A DNA stretch of 64,000 bases from ZC4RG30 sp046347045 (GCA_046347045.1 JAXMGX010000013.1:1-64000), one strand, 5' to 3'. Positions 43,735-57,767 are shown, counted from the stretch's first letter. The notes: generated by a model from the letters alone, not told the origin. Translations and numbers: made by a program.

Positions 43735-45072
43735 TCAGGCGCTGGCGGCGGCTTTCACGGCCTCGGCGATGGTGGCCGCATGACGGGCCGTGGTCTCTTC
43801 TTCCCGGCCCTCGACCATGACGCGGATCAGCGGCTCGGTGCCCGAGGCGCGCAGCACCACGCGGCCATCGGTGCCCAGCGAACGCTCCACGCCGGCGACC
43901 ACGGCCGCCACCGCCGGCACGGCCATGGGATCGAAGCGCTTCGCGACGCGCACATTGAGCATCACCTGCGGGAACTTGTGCATGCCGGCTGCGAGCTGCG
44001 CCAGCGACGTGCCGGTGCGGCGCATCACGGCCAGCACCTGCAGCGCGCTGATCAGCGCATCGCCGGTGCTGGTGCGGTCGAGGCAGAGGATGTGACCGGA
44101 GGTCTCGCCGCCGATCACGCCGCCCTTTTCCTTCAGCATCGACAGCACATGGCGGTCGCCCACCTTGGCACGATGGAAGCCGATGCCCTTTTCGCGCAGC
44201 GCAACTTCCAGGCCCATGTTGCTCATCACCGTGCCCACCACGGGACCGGTGAGTTCGCCGCGTTCGGCGCGATCCTTGGCGATGATGTAGAGAAGCTGGT
44301 CGCCGTCGAGCAGCCGGCCCAGGTGATCCACCATCACGAGGCGGTCGCCGTCGCCATCGAGCGCAATGCCGCAGCCGGCATTCACGCCCGGCACGGTGAG
44401 CTGCAGGAAGGCGGGCGACGTGGAGCCGCAGCCATCGTTGATGTTGCGGCCATTGGGAGAACAGCCGATGGGAATCAAGTCGGCGCCGAGGTCGGCCAAG
44501 AGACGCGGGCCCACCTTGAAGCCCGCGCCATTGGCGCAGTCGAGCACGATCTTCATGCCGGTTAGATCGATGCCGCCCGGCACCGAGTCCGCGCAGAAGG
44601 CCTGATATTCCTGCAGCAGCGCATCGGCGCGGCGCGCGCGGCCCAGCCGGTTGGAGTGCTGGGTCTGCACGGGCCGGTCCATCTCCTCCTCGATGCGCTG
44701 CTCGAGCTCATCCGAGAGCTTGCCGCCGGCGTTGTCGAAGAACTTGATGCCGTTGTCCTCGTAGGGATTGTGCGAGGCGCTGATGACGATGCCGAAGGCG
44801 TCGGCCTTGCGCTTGACCAGGTGCGCCACGCCCGGCGTGGGCATGGGGCCGGTGAGCCACACATCGACGCCGGCAGCCACGAGGCCTGCTTCCAGCGCCG
44901 ACTCGAACATGTAACCCGAGACGCGGGTGTCCTTGCCGATGATGGCCTTGCCGCCCCGCGGGGCCAGTACGCGCGCGGCGGCGCTGGCCAGCCGCAGCGT
45001 GAAATCCACCGTCATCGGCGCATCGCCGACGCGGCCGCGAACCCCATCCGTGCCGAAATACTTGCGTGACAT
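43735..45072 (-). CDS. glmM: Phosphoglucosamine mutase
   Basis: A 445-residue enzyme making glucosamine 1-phosphate for peptidoglycan and lipopolysaccharide. The active-site phosphoserine is in ISASHNPYEDNGIKFF (about residue 101), the metal loop is ALDGDGDR (about 239-246), GGETSGH binds sugar and RASGTEPLIRVM binds phosphate. KYFGTDGVRG opens the protein. It follows folP by five bases. Confidence 0.97.
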   Translation of the reverse strand: MSRKYFGTDGVRGRVGDAPMTVDFTLRLASAAARVLAPRGGKAIIGKDTRVSGYMFESALEAGLVAAGVDVWLTGPMPTPGVAHLVKRKADAFGIVISASHNPYEDNGIKFFDNAGGKLSDELEQRIEEEMDRPVQTQHSNRLGRARRADALLQEYQAFCADSVPGGIDLTGMKIVLDCANGAGFKVGPRLLADLGADLIPIGCSPNGRNINDGCGSTSPAFLQLTVPGVNAGCGIALDGDGDRLVMVDHLGRLLDGDQLLYIIAKDRAERGELTGPVVGTVMSNMGLEVALREKGIGFHRAKVGDRHVLSMLKEKGGVIGGETSGHILCLDRTSTGDALISALQVLAVMRRTGTSLAQLAAGMHKFPQVMLNVRVAKRFDPMAVPAVAAVVAGVERSLGTDGRVVLRASGTEPLIRVMVEGREEETTARHAATIAEAVKAAASA

Positions 45073-45077
45073 GCGTC

Positions 45078-45908
45078 TCAGGTCTCTCCGTGACTGACCA
45101 GCCAGGCCACGCGGACGGCGTCCACGGTCTCGGCCACATCGTGGCAGCGCACGATACGCGCCCCGGCGGCCACCGCAAGGGCGGCCAGCACAATACTGCC
45201 GGCCAGGCGCTGGTCCACGGGCCGGCCGGTGATCTTGCCCAGCATGGACTTGCGTGACAGGCCCACCAGCAGCGGATATTCGCCGACCAGCTTTGCAAGG
45301 CCGCGCAGCAGCTGCAGGTTGTGGTCGATGTTCTTGCCGAAGCCGAAGCCCGGGTCCAGCACGATGCTGTCGGCTGCAATGCCGGCATTGCGGCAGGCAG
45401 TGGCGCGGGCGCCGAGAAACTCGCCCACTTCCTTCACCACATCCTCGTAATGGGGATCCTGCTGCATGGTGCGCGGCGTGCCCTGCATGTGCATCAGGCA
45501 GACGGCGGCGCCGCTTGCGGCCGCAGCCTCGAGCGCGCCCGGCGCCTGCAGCGCCATCACATCATTGATGAGGCCCGCGCCCGCAGCTGCCGCAGCGCGC
45601 ATCACCTCGGGCTTCATGGTGTCGATGGACACCAGCACGTCGAGCTCGCGCCTCACCGCCTCGATCACGGGCAGCACGCGGTCCAGTTCCTGCTGCAGGG
45701 GCACCGGCTCGGCGCCCGGTCGCGTGGACTCGCCGCCCACGTCGATGATGGCGGCGCCATCGGCGACCATGCGGCGCGCCTGCGCCAGCGCGGCATCGCG
45801 ACCGTCGAAGCGGCCGCCATCCGAAAATGAATTGGGCGTGACGTTGAGGATGCCCATGACCACTGGACCGGAGAGGTCCAGCAGCCGACCACCGCAACGC
45901 AGCCGCAC
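45078..45908 (-). CDS. folP: Dihydropteroate synthase
   Basis: A 276-residue enzyme that joins p-aminobenzoate to the pterin pyrophosphate in folate synthesis; it is the target of sulfonamides. MGILNVTPNSFSDGG, DVGGESTRPGA, SIDTMKPEVM, DPGFGFGK and LVGLSRKS are all present. I chose GTG 45908, one base after the ftsH stop, giving MRLRCGGRLLDLSGP; the longer frame to 45986 lies in ftsH. Confidence 0.96.
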   Translation of the reverse strand: MRLRCGGRLLDLSGPVVMGILNVTPNSFSDGGRFDGRDAALAQARRMVADGAAIIDVGGESTRPGAEPVPLQQELDRVLPVIEAVRRELDVLVSIDTMKPEVMRAAAAAGAGLINDVMALQAPGALEAAAASGAAVCLMHMQGTPRTMQQDPHYEDVVKEVGEFLGARATACRNAGIAADSIVLDPGFGFGKNIDHNLQLLRGLAKLVGEYPLLVGLSRKSMLGKITGRPVDQRLAGSIVLAALAVAAGARIVRCHDVAETVDAVRVAWLVSHGET

Positions 45909-45909
45909 G

Positions 45910-47829
<1,920 letters not shown>

Positions 47830-47990
47830 TTTCGCACGACCCTTGAGCCCCGCGGGCCCCTTATGACACACGCCCGATCCACGCTACACCATCCCGGCAT
47901 GCCTCGCCAGCGAGCGCGCTGCGGTTCGGAAAGTTAAATCATGAGGGCTTTGGCCCGGGCTTCAAGGTCGGCAGCAGGCATAATGGAATC

Positions 47991-48287
47991 ATGCACCTGA
48001 GCGAAAAGCAGCGCCGCCATCTGAAGGGCCTGGCGCACCCCCTGAAACCCGTGATCCTGATGGGCAATGCCGGCCTCACCGAGGCCGTGATCGCCGAGAC
48101 CCAGCGGGCCCTGCACGACCATGAACTGATCAAGGTGCGCCTGCCGGGGCTGGACCGGGAGGACCGCGATGCAGCACTGGCACTGCTGGCAGAACGCACG
48201 GCCAGCACCATGGTGACCCGAATCGGGCACGTGGCCGTGCTCTACAAGCCCAATCCGCAGGTGCCGCGCATCGTATTGCCGGGCTGA
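47991..48287 (+). CDS. yhbY: YhbY family RNA-binding protein
   Basis: A 98-residue CRS1/YhbY-domain protein that binds pre-50S ribosomal particles. MHLSEKQRRHLKGLAHPLKPVILMGNAGLTE in part (RRHLKGLAHPLKPV, GNAGLTE), KVRLPG and RIGHVAVLYK match E. coli YhbY. It diverges from ftsH across 161 bases that hold no gene. There is no ribosome-binding site; CATAAT ends six bases before the ATG, so the message may be leaderless. A hairpin with T run follows. Confidence 0.93.
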   Translation: MHLSEKQRRHLKGLAHPLKPVILMGNAGLTEAVIAETQRALHDHELIKVRLPGLDREDRDAALALLAERTASTMVTRIGHVAVLYKPNPQVPRIVLPG

Positions 48288-48298
48288 AGCACGTTAAT

Positions 48299-48319
48299 AA
48301 ACCGTTATCAACGGTTTTT
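48299..48319 (+). terminator. Rho-independent terminator after yhbY
   Basis: AAACCGTT and AACGGTTT form an eight-base-pair stem with loop ATC, followed by TT. The T run totals five with the stem end. The stem is AT-rich, so it may be weak, and it could work in both directions. Confidence 0.5.
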
Positions 48320-48349
48320 CCCGTGACATCGCGGGCCGGCGGCGGACTA

Positions 48350-48385
48350 ATCTCCCGTCCACTGCATTGACAGTGTTCGGGAGAT
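48350..48385 (+). promoter_or_regulatory. Hairpin covering the ribosome-binding site of the cytochrome gene
   Basis: ATCTCCCG (48350-48357) pairs with CGGGAGAT (48378-48385), and inside it CACTG (48360-48364) pairs with CAGTG (48371-48375) around a six-base loop; only a 2x2 internal loop interrupts the stem. The right arm contains the Shine-Dalgarno sequence GGGAG of the gene starting at 48390. In RNA the site would be hidden. As DNA it could instead be an operator. Confidence 0.55.
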
Positions 48386-48389
48386 CACG

Positions 48390-48968
48390 ATGAGAACCAC
48401 AAGCCTCCTGGCTGCCGGCGCCCTCGCGCTGCTGTCCGCCTGCCAACCCTCTGCACCACCCAAGGCTGTCGCCGAGGCCGCCTCGCCACCGCCGGTCATG
48501 CCCAAGCCCCAGGCCAGCCTCATCGAGCTGATGTCTGGGACCATCGCGCCCACAGCCGACATCATCTGGGGCGCTGTGGGTGAAGTCGATGGACCCAAGG
48601 GTCCCATCGAGAAGAAGCCCACCACCGACAAGGACTGGGCCGAACTGAGGCAGAAAGTGGTGTCGATGGCCGAGGCGGCGAACCTCCTGGCCGTGCCGGG
48701 CCGTGCCGTGCTGTTGCCCGGCCAGAAACTGGCCAATCCCGCCGGCCCCGGCGACCTGACGCCGGAAAAGGCCGAAGCCAAGATCAAGGCCGAGTGGCCG
48801 GCGTGGCTGGCCTTCACGCAGACGCTGCAGAATTCTGCGCTGGAGACCCTCAAGAAGGTTGACGCGAAGGACCTGGATGGCTTCGTGGAAGCCGGCGGTG
48901 CCATCGATGAGGCCTGCGAGGCCTGCCACAAGCAATTCTGGTATCCGGACGCGCCCAAGCCGAAGTAG
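48390..48968 (+). CDS. Cytochrome c'-like lipoprotein
   Basis: A 192-residue lipoprotein (signal ending LLSACQPS, with Cys 18 as the acylated residue) with a mostly helical body and a single C-terminal heme motif CEACHKQFWYP at about residues 175-185. A C-terminal CxxCH at the end of a four-helix bundle is characteristic of the cytochrome c'/c-556 group, which carry electrons or bind NO. It is anchored to a membrane facing the periplasm. A TonB-dependent receptor gene follows 47 bases later. A stem-loop hides the ribosome-binding site. Confidence 0.82.
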   Translation: MRTTSLLAAGALALLSACQPSAPPKAVAEAASPPPVMPKPQASLIELMSGTIAPTADIIWGAVGEVDGPKGPIEKKPTTDKDWAELRQKVVSMAEAANLLAVPGRAVLLPGQKLANPAGPGDLTPEKAEAKIKAEWPAWLAFTQTLQNSALETLKKVDAKDLDGFVEAGGAIDEACEACHKQFWYPDAPKPK

Positions 48969-49015
48969 GCGCTGACGGACGGCAGACCTTCCCGACCGAA
49001 AACCTGGAGTTCTTG

Positions 49016-51142
49016 ATGATCCGACGCTGGCCCCTGCCGCGCGCCGCGGAGGCGCTCGCCTGTCATTCAACCGCCAAGACCGCGAGGGCGCTGACTGCCA
49101 CGCTGACAGCCATGGTGCTGGCGACCGGGGCAACTGCCGCCGACGCGCCGCCGCCCACGGCCACCGCCGCCACTGATGAAGAGCTCGAAGAAGTGGTGGT
49201 GTTCGGCCGCGGCGAACGGCAGATCGGAGTGGCCGAGGCCTCGAGCGAGGGCGTGGTGGCCGGCGCGGATCTTTCGGTGCGGCCGATGCTGCGCGTTGCC
49301 GAACTGCTGGAGGCCGTGCCCGGCATGATCGCCGCGCAGCACTCCGGCAGCGGCAAGGCGAATCAGTACTTCCTGCGCGGCTTCCAGCTGGATCACGGCA
49401 CCGACTTCACCACCTACATCGATGGCATGCCCTGGAACCTGCGCAGCCATGGCCATGGGCAGGGATACCTGGACGTGAACGGGCTGATCCCCGAAGTGGT
49501 GGATCGCATCGAATACCGCAAGGGACCGTATCGCGCCGACATCGGCGATTTTGCGCTGGCCGGTGCCTCGTTCATGAGCACCATCGACCGGTTGGAGCAA
49601 CCCTTCGTCGCAGTGGAAGGTGGTCAGTACAACTGGGGCCGCGTGGCCGGTGGCGGCTCGATGTCGCTGGGTTCCGGCGAACTGACCACGCTGGCGCAGT
49701 GGAAGACCTATGACGGCCCGTGGCAGTTGCCCGAAAACCTGCAGCACTTCTCGCTGTGGAGCAAGTACGCGCAGCCCACCGACCTTGGCATGCTCAAGCT
49801 CACGCTGTCGGGCTATCGCGCCACCTGGCATCCCACCGAACAGGCGCCGGAAGCCTCCGTGGGTACGGCGGCCTGCGCCGACGTGTTCTGTTCACTGGAC
49901 CTGACGGCCTTCGGCCGGACCCTGCGCTGGATCGGCACCGCGCAACTGGATGCCGAACACTGGAAGGCCTCGGCGTACGCGCAGTACTACGACTGGCACA
50001 TGCTCTCCGACCCCACCTACGACTACCAGATCGACCAGTTCGACCGGCGCTGGACCGCGGGCGGGCGCTACGAAAACCACCTGCTGCGCGGCGAGAAGTT
50101 CGAACTCACCGTGGGCGGCGAGGCGCGCTACGACGACATCTCCAAGGTGGGATTCAGCCACACCGATGCGGGCACGTTCGTGGAGAACATCAGCGACAAC
50201 TCCATCCGCGAGGGTTCGGTGGCGGCATATTCGGAAGCCACCTGGCATCCCTCGACGCAACTGCGGCTGATGGCCGGCCTGCGCGCCGATGCCTACAGTT
50301 TCAAGGTGGGCAGGAATTCCGGCGCGGGCGCGGACACCATCGAAGGCAGCGCGAACGACCAGAAGGTGTCGCCGAAGCTCGGCGCTGCATACACGCTGAA
50401 CGATCATGTGGAGCTGTACGCGAACTGGGGACGCGGCTTTCATTCCAATGACGCGCGGGGCGTGGTGAACGAGGTGACGCCGGTGCCGGGCCTCGTGGGC
50501 GGCAGTGGCTATGAAGGCGGCGCGCGCTTCGAGGTGGGCACCTTCAACATCACGGCCACGTACTGGTGGCTGAATCTTTCCAGCGAGCTGATCTTCGTGG
50601 GCGACGCCAATGCGGTGGAGCCCAAGAGCGGCGCACGGCGGCGCGGCTACGAGCTGGTGTCGTTCTGGCGTCCCCTGCCCTGGCTGGGCCTCGACGCCGT
50701 CTACACGCACAGCCGCGCGCGCTACAAGGAGACGCAGGAGGATCCGGACTTCGATCCGCTGGACGCGCAGCTTCGGCTGCTGACGGGCCGCTTCGTGGAG
50801 GGCGGCGTGGAGAGCGCAGGTGAATTCGGCGCCTCGGCTGTGAAAGGCAAGTGGGAGGCCAGCACCCGCGTGCGCTACCTGGGGCCGTATCCGCTGGTGC
50901 CCAGCGGCACCAAGCGCGCGAGTTCGGAAGTGATGGTGAACCTCCGGCTGGCCTACAAGCCGGGCAATTTCACCGTCTACGGCGAACTGCTGAATGTGTT
51001 CGACGCCAATGGCAAGGACATCGAGTACTACTACCCGAGCTTCATTCCCGGCGTGATTCCGGTGGGTACCGAGGCCGCCACGCGGCTTTCCCGCGCCGAG
51101 GAACCGCGCACGGTGCGCCTGGGCGTGAAGTACTCGTTCTAG
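49016..51142 (+). CDS. TonB-dependent outer-membrane receptor
   Basis: A 708-residue receptor with a signal peptide (to about residue 42), a TonB-box-like EEVVVFG (about 59-65), a plug domain (LRVAELLEAVPGMIAAQHSG, QYFLRGFQLDHGTDFTTYIDGMP in part: YFLRGFQLDHGTD) and a 22-strand barrel ending in the terminal Phe of VRLGVKYSF. NRLRSHGHGQGY-like His residues in the plug (RSHGHGQGY) hint at metal or siderophore binding, but the ligand is unknown. GGAG lies before the ATG. The preceding TTG is not used. It may be cotranscribed with the cytochrome gene. Confidence 0.92.
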   Translation: MIRRWPLPRAAEALACHSTAKTARALTATLTAMVLATGATAADAPPPTATAATDEELEEVVVFGRGERQIGVAEASSEGVVAGADLSVRPMLRVAELLEAVPGMIAAQHSGSGKANQYFLRGFQLDHGTDFTTYIDGMPWNLRSHGHGQGYLDVNGLIPEVVDRIEYRKGPYRADIGDFALAGASFMSTIDRLEQPFVAVEGGQYNWGRVAGGGSMSLGSGELTTLAQWKTYDGPWQLPENLQHFSLWSKYAQPTDLGMLKLTLSGYRATWHPTEQAPEASVGTAACADVFCSLDLTAFGRTLRWIGTAQLDAEHWKASAYAQYYDWHMLSDPTYDYQIDQFDRRWTAGGRYENHLLRGEKFELTVGGEARYDDISKVGFSHTDAGTFVENISDNSIREGSVAAYSEATWHPSTQLRLMAGLRADAYSFKVGRNSGAGADTIEGSANDQKVSPKLGAAYTLNDHVELYANWGRGFHSNDARGVVNEVTPVPGLVGGSGYEGGARFEVGTFNITATYWWLNLSSELIFVGDANAVEPKSGARRRGYELVSFWRPLPWLGLDAVYTHSRARYKETQEDPDFDPLDAQLRLLTGRFVEGGVESAGEFGASAVKGKWEASTRVRYLGPYPLVPSGTKRASSEVMVNLRLAYKPGNFTVYGELLNVFDANGKDIEYYYPSFIPGVIPVGTEAATRLSRAEEPRTVRLGVKYSF

Positions 51143-51216
51143 ACGGCGGGTGGCTGGATACGGGCCCCCGCGGGGCGCCAGTCCTTCAAAAAGACTTGCG
51201 CCCCTTTCTTTCTCCT

Positions 51217-51240
51217 GCTACCTTGTTTCTCCAAGGTAGC
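51217..51240. promoter_or_regulatory. Candidate PadR operator
   Basis: GCTACCTTG (51217-51225) and CAAGGTAGC (51232-51240) form a perfect nine-base inverted repeat with a six-base spacer, 26 bases before the padR-type gene. Autoregulation through such a palindrome is usual for PadR proteins. As RNA it could be a weak terminator after the receptor gene, but no T run follows. Confidence 0.5.
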
Positions 51241-51266
51241 TTCTTGAAACCAAAATCCACCCCAAA

Positions 51267-51590
51267 ATGGACCTGAGCGAAAAATTCGGACCGATACGCA
51301 AGGGGCTGCTGGAATTCGCGGTGCTCCGGGTCATCGCTTCCGAGAAGCTCTATGTGGCCGAGATGCTGCAGCGGCTGGCGGGCACCGAGTTCGCCACGCA
51401 GGAAGGCACGCTGTATCCCCTGCTGAGCCGCATGCGCCGCGAGGAGCTGGTGGACTATGAATGGCAGGAGTCCGAAGCCGGTCCGCCACGCAAGTACTAC
51501 AAGCTCACCGAGCCGGGTCGCCGTGCGCTCGATGAGCTGCAGGGCTACTGGAATCACCTGAACGACACCCTCACCCGCCTGGGACAATGA
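51267..51590 (+). CDS. PadR family transcriptional regulator
   Basis: A 107-residue winged-helix protein. RKGLLEFAVLRVIASEKLYVAEMLQRL is the helix-turn-helix region (about residues 11-37), TQEGTLYPLLSRMRREELV in part (EGTLYPLLSRMRREEL) is the PadR signature, and RKYYKLTEPGRRAL forms the wing. It is followed after one base by a PspC-domain gene, a common pair in which the regulator controls the membrane protein. No ribosome-binding site is evident before the ATG. Confidence 0.92.
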   Translation: MDLSEKFGPIRKGLLEFAVLRVIASEKLYVAEMLQRLAGTEFATQEGTLYPLLSRMRREELVDYEWQESEAGPPRKYYKLTEPGRRALDELQGYWNHLNDTLTRLGQ

Positions 51591-51591
51591 C

Positions 51592-52881
51592 ATGCGCAAG
51601 GTCACGACGATCAATCTGAACAACAACGCCTTCCAGATCGACGAGGACGGCTACGAGGCGCTGCGCCACTACCTGGACGAGGCGACGCGCGCGCTGGCGG
51701 GCAATCCGGATCGCGATGAAATCCTTGCCGACCTGGAGCAGGCCATCGCCGACAAGTGCCGCGCCACGCTGGGGCAGTACAAGAACGTGGTGAGCACCGA
51801 GGAAATCGGGCGCATCCTCGAAGAGATGGGTCCGGTGAGCAGCGGCAATGACAGCGATGCCGCGGCCGGCGCGGGAGCCGGCGCGGCAGCCGGTGCCGGT
51901 GCGGCCTCGGACGCCGGGCCGGGAACGCGCAGCGGGTCTGCGCCGCGGCGGCTCTATCGCATCCGCGAAGGCATGAAATGGGCGGGCATCTGCACGGGCC
52001 TTGCCGCCTATGCGGGCATGGATGTGGGCCTGGTGCGGCTGGGTGTGATCCTGCTCACCCTGTTCACCGGCTTCTTCCCGGGCCTCATCATCTACGTGGG
52101 GCTGGCATTCATACTGCCCATCGCCAGCACCCCGGAAGAAATGGCGGCGGCCAGCGGTGCCCCGTTCAACGCGCAGGAGCTGGTCGACCGCGTAAAAAAA
52201 AAGCACGAACAGTTCCGTGATGAGCGACGCGCGCGCCGGAGCATGAGGCGCGACGCCGGCTGGTTCTCGCAGGCCCATTCCGCGCAGCCGCAGCCGGCGC
52301 CCGGATACACCGCGCGCGTGACCGGCGGCGTGCTGCTGCCGGTGCTGACGGTGATCTCGGCGGTGTGGTTCGCCCTGATGGCGATCGCCGCGTATTCGGT
52401 GTGGTGGACCTATCGCGTCGGTGGCTTCGAGGTGTGGCCACCGAACATGGCGCATCTGCACGGCGACATCCCCTTCTGGGTGGCGATGGCCGCGGTGGTG
52501 GCCGTGTACGCGCTGTTCGCCATTCCGCTGGGTGCGGGTCGCCGCGCGGCGCGCTGGTATGCCAATGGCGGCCGGCTGCATGGCTGGGCCGATGCCTGGT
52601 CGGGGCTCTTGTGGATCGCCATCGTAGCGGTGCTGCTGCTGGTGGCCATGTACCAGTTGCCGCAGTTGCAGTGGCTGCTGCGCGGCATCACGCACTCGCA
52701 GTTCACCACGGTAATGATGGCTCCGCCGGCGTGGCTGCCGCCTGAACTGTCGGGCTGGCTGCAGCCGTTCGCGCTACACGTAGCGGACGGCAATGATCTC
52801 GTAGCTGCGCACCCCGCCGGGAGTGCTTACCTGGACGGCGTCGCCCTCGCTCTTGCCAACCAGCGCGCGGGCGATCGGTGA
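51592..52881 (+). CDS. PspC-domain membrane protein
   Basis: A 429-residue protein with a cytoplasmic N-terminal part (residues 1-80, with EILADLEQAIADKCR), an Ala/Gly linker, a PspC domain (about 120-185: YRIREGMKWAGICTGLAAYAG, shortened here, then LVRLGVILLTLFTGFFPGLI) and four or so further helices (VLTVISAVWFALMAIAAY, FWVAMAAVVAVYALFAI, LLWIAIVAVLLLVAMY). PspC proteins take part in envelope-stress responses. The last 36 residues are encoded antisense to greA: the gene runs 108 bases into it and lacks an earlier stop. Confidence 0.82.
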   Translation: MRKVTTINLNNNAFQIDEDGYEALRHYLDEATRALAGNPDRDEILADLEQAIADKCRATLGQYKNVVSTEEIGRILEEMGPVSSGNDSDAAAGAGAGAAAGAGAASDAGPGTRSGSAPRRLYRIREGMKWAGICTGLAAYAGMDVGLVRLGVILLTLFTGFFPGLIIYVGLAFILPIASTPEEMAAASGAPFNAQELVDRVKKKHEQFRDERRARRSMRRDAGWFSQAHSAQPQPAPGYTARVTGGVLLPVLTVISAVWFALMAIAAYSVWWTYRVGGFEVWPPNMAHLHGDIPFWVAMAAVVAVYALFAIPLGAGRRAARWYANGGRLHGWADAWSGLLWIAIVAVLLLVAMYQLPQLQWLLRGITHSQFTTVMMAPPAWLPPELSGWLQPFALHVADGNDLVAAHPAGSAYLDGVALALANQRAGDR

Positions 52882-53252
52882 ACCCACGGAGATGCGGCCG
52901 CCCTTGATGTCGGCCTCGTCCTCGCCAACGATCTGCCAGGTGACCTTCGCGCCGCTGTCCTCGTCTTCCAGATCGATGGTGGAACCGAAGATCACCTTGC
53001 CGGTGTTCTCGATCTGGGTGACATCGATGATCTCGGCGCTGCCGAGCTTGCCCTCCAGCTCCTGGATGCGGCCTTCGATGAAACCCTGCTGCTCGCGCGC
53101 CGCGTGGTACTCGGCGTTTTCGGAAAGATCGCCATGCGCGCGCGCCTCGGCGATGGCCTTGATCACATTGGGCCGCGCCTCGCTCTTCAGCTTGCGCAGT
53201 TCGTTGCGCAGTGCCTCGGCACCGCGCAGCGTGATGGGCACGCGCTTCACGC

Positions 53253-53256
<4 letters not shown>
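52774..53256 (-). CDS. greA: Transcription elongation factor GreA
   Basis: A 160-residue factor that enters the secondary channel of RNA polymerase and stimulates cleavage of backtracked RNA. The coiled coil with AHGDLSENAEYHAAREQQGFIEGRI in part (GDLSENAEYHAAREQQ, about residues 42-57) carries the tip acidic residues. GSTIDLEDEDSG and SPIARALVGKSEGD complete the C-terminal domain. The start overlaps the carB stop (ATGA). It converges on, and overlaps by 108 bases, the PspC gene. Confidence 0.97.
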
Positions 53257-56480
<3,224 letters not shown>

Positions 56481-56481
56481 G

Positions 56482-57660
56482 TCAGGACTCCGTGCCGGGC
56501 CGGGGCCGTCCGCCGCCCAGCAACTGCTGCTGCAGGCGCTTGATCATGGCCTGCGTGAAGCGGTCGAACAGCGGCAGCAGGTCGTGCGGACCCGGACTGG
56601 CTTCGGGGTGGCCCTGGAAACTGAAGGCGGCGCGGTCGGTGAGCTCGATGCCCTGCAGTGAGCCATCGAACAGCGACACGTGCGTGGCGCGGACATTTTC
56701 CGGCAAGGTGGTGGGATCGATGGCGAAGCCGTGGTTCTGGCTGGTGATCATCACGCGGCGGGAAGCAATGTCCTGCACCGGATGGTTGGCGCCGTGGTGA
56801 CCGAACTTCATCTTCATGGTGCGCGCACCCGCGGCAAGGCCCAGCAACTGGTGACCGAGGCAGATGCCGAACACCGGAATGTCGGTCTTCAGGAATTCGC
56901 GGATGGCTTCGATGGCATAGGTGCAGGGCTCCGGATCGCCGGGACCGTTCGACAGGAAGATGCCATCCGGATGCAGCGCCATCACTTCTGCGGCCGGCGT
57001 CTGTGCCGGCACCACCGTCATGCGGCAGCCCGCATCGGCCAGCAGCCTCAGGATGTTGCGCTTGATGCCGAAATCGTAGGCCACCACGTGCAGGCGCTGC
57101 TGCGGACGCAGCGTGGGACGGCCGGCGGTGCGCCAGATGCTGCCGTCATTCCACTGGTAGCGTTCCTTGGTGCTGACCACCTTCGCCAGGTCCATGCCGG
57201 CAAGGCCGGGGAACTTGCGCGCGGCCACCACGGCCACGTTCGCGTCGATGTTGTCGCCGGTCATGATGCAACCCGACTGCACGCCCTTCTCGCGCAGCAC
57301 GCGCGTGAGGCGGCGGGTGTCGATGCCGGCGATGGCAACGATGCGCCCGCGCTCCAGGTATTCGGAAAGCGTCAGGTTGGAACGCCAGTTGCTGATGGTC
57401 AGCGGCAGATCGCGGATCACGAGGCCCGCGGGCGCCACCATCGAAGACTCCTGGTCCTCGGGCGTGGTGCCCGTGTTGCCGATGTGCGGATACGTCAGCG
57501 TGACGATCTGCCGGCTGTACGACGGGTCGGAAAGGATCTCCTGGTAACCCGTCATCGAGGTATTGAAAACGACTTCGCCGGTGGTGTTCCCCTTGGCACC
57601 AATGGAGATGCCGTGGAAAACGGACCCGTCTGCCAGAGCCAATACGGCGCTCACACTCAC
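56482..57660 (-). CDS. carA: Carbamoyl-phosphate synthase small chain
   Basis: A 392-residue glutaminase subunit that supplies ammonia to CarB. The class I amidotransferase Cys is in FGICLGHQLLGLA (about residue 275), the His in SFQGHPEASPGPHD (about 360). GNTTGEVVFNTSMTGYQEI is typical of the N-terminal domain. GTG 57660 is the start, with GGAGG seven bases upstream. A promoter and a leader with a hairpin precede it. Confidence 0.97.
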   Translation of the reverse strand: MSVSAVLALADGSVFHGISIGAKGNTTGEVVFNTSMTGYQEILSDPSYSRQIVTLTYPHIGNTGTTPEDQESSMVAPAGLVIRDLPLTISNWRSNLTLSEYLERGRIVAIAGIDTRRLTRVLREKGVQSGCIMTGDNIDANVAVVAARKFPGLAGMDLAKVVSTKERYQWNDGSIWRTAGRPTLRPQQRLHVVAYDFGIKRNILRLLADAGCRMTVVPAQTPAAEVMALHPDGIFLSNGPGDPEPCTYAIEAIREFLKTDIPVFGICLGHQLLGLAAGARTMKMKFGHHGANHPVQDIASRRVMITSQNHGFAIDPTTLPENVRATHVSLFDGSLQGIELTDRAAFSFQGHPEASPGPHDLLPLFDRFTQAMIKRLQQQLLGGGRPRPGTES

Positions 57661-57735
57661 TCAGCGACCTCCGCTGTTGCTTCGCGGCTCGTCATTGTCC
57701 TCGCGATACCGGTTTTCAGATTGCGGATGCACAAA

Positions 57736-57767
57736 GCGGGAGGAGTTCTTGTGGAACGCCCTCCCGC
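57736..57767 (-). promoter_or_regulatory. Hairpin in the carAB leader
   Basis: On the minus strand GCGGGAGG (57767-57760) pairs with CCTCCCGC (57743-57736), with an inner GTTC/GAAC stem around CACAA. TTTG follows. It lies about 40 bases after the predicted transcription start and 75 bases before carA, where an attenuator would be expected. The T run is short, so termination is uncertain. Confidence 0.45.
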
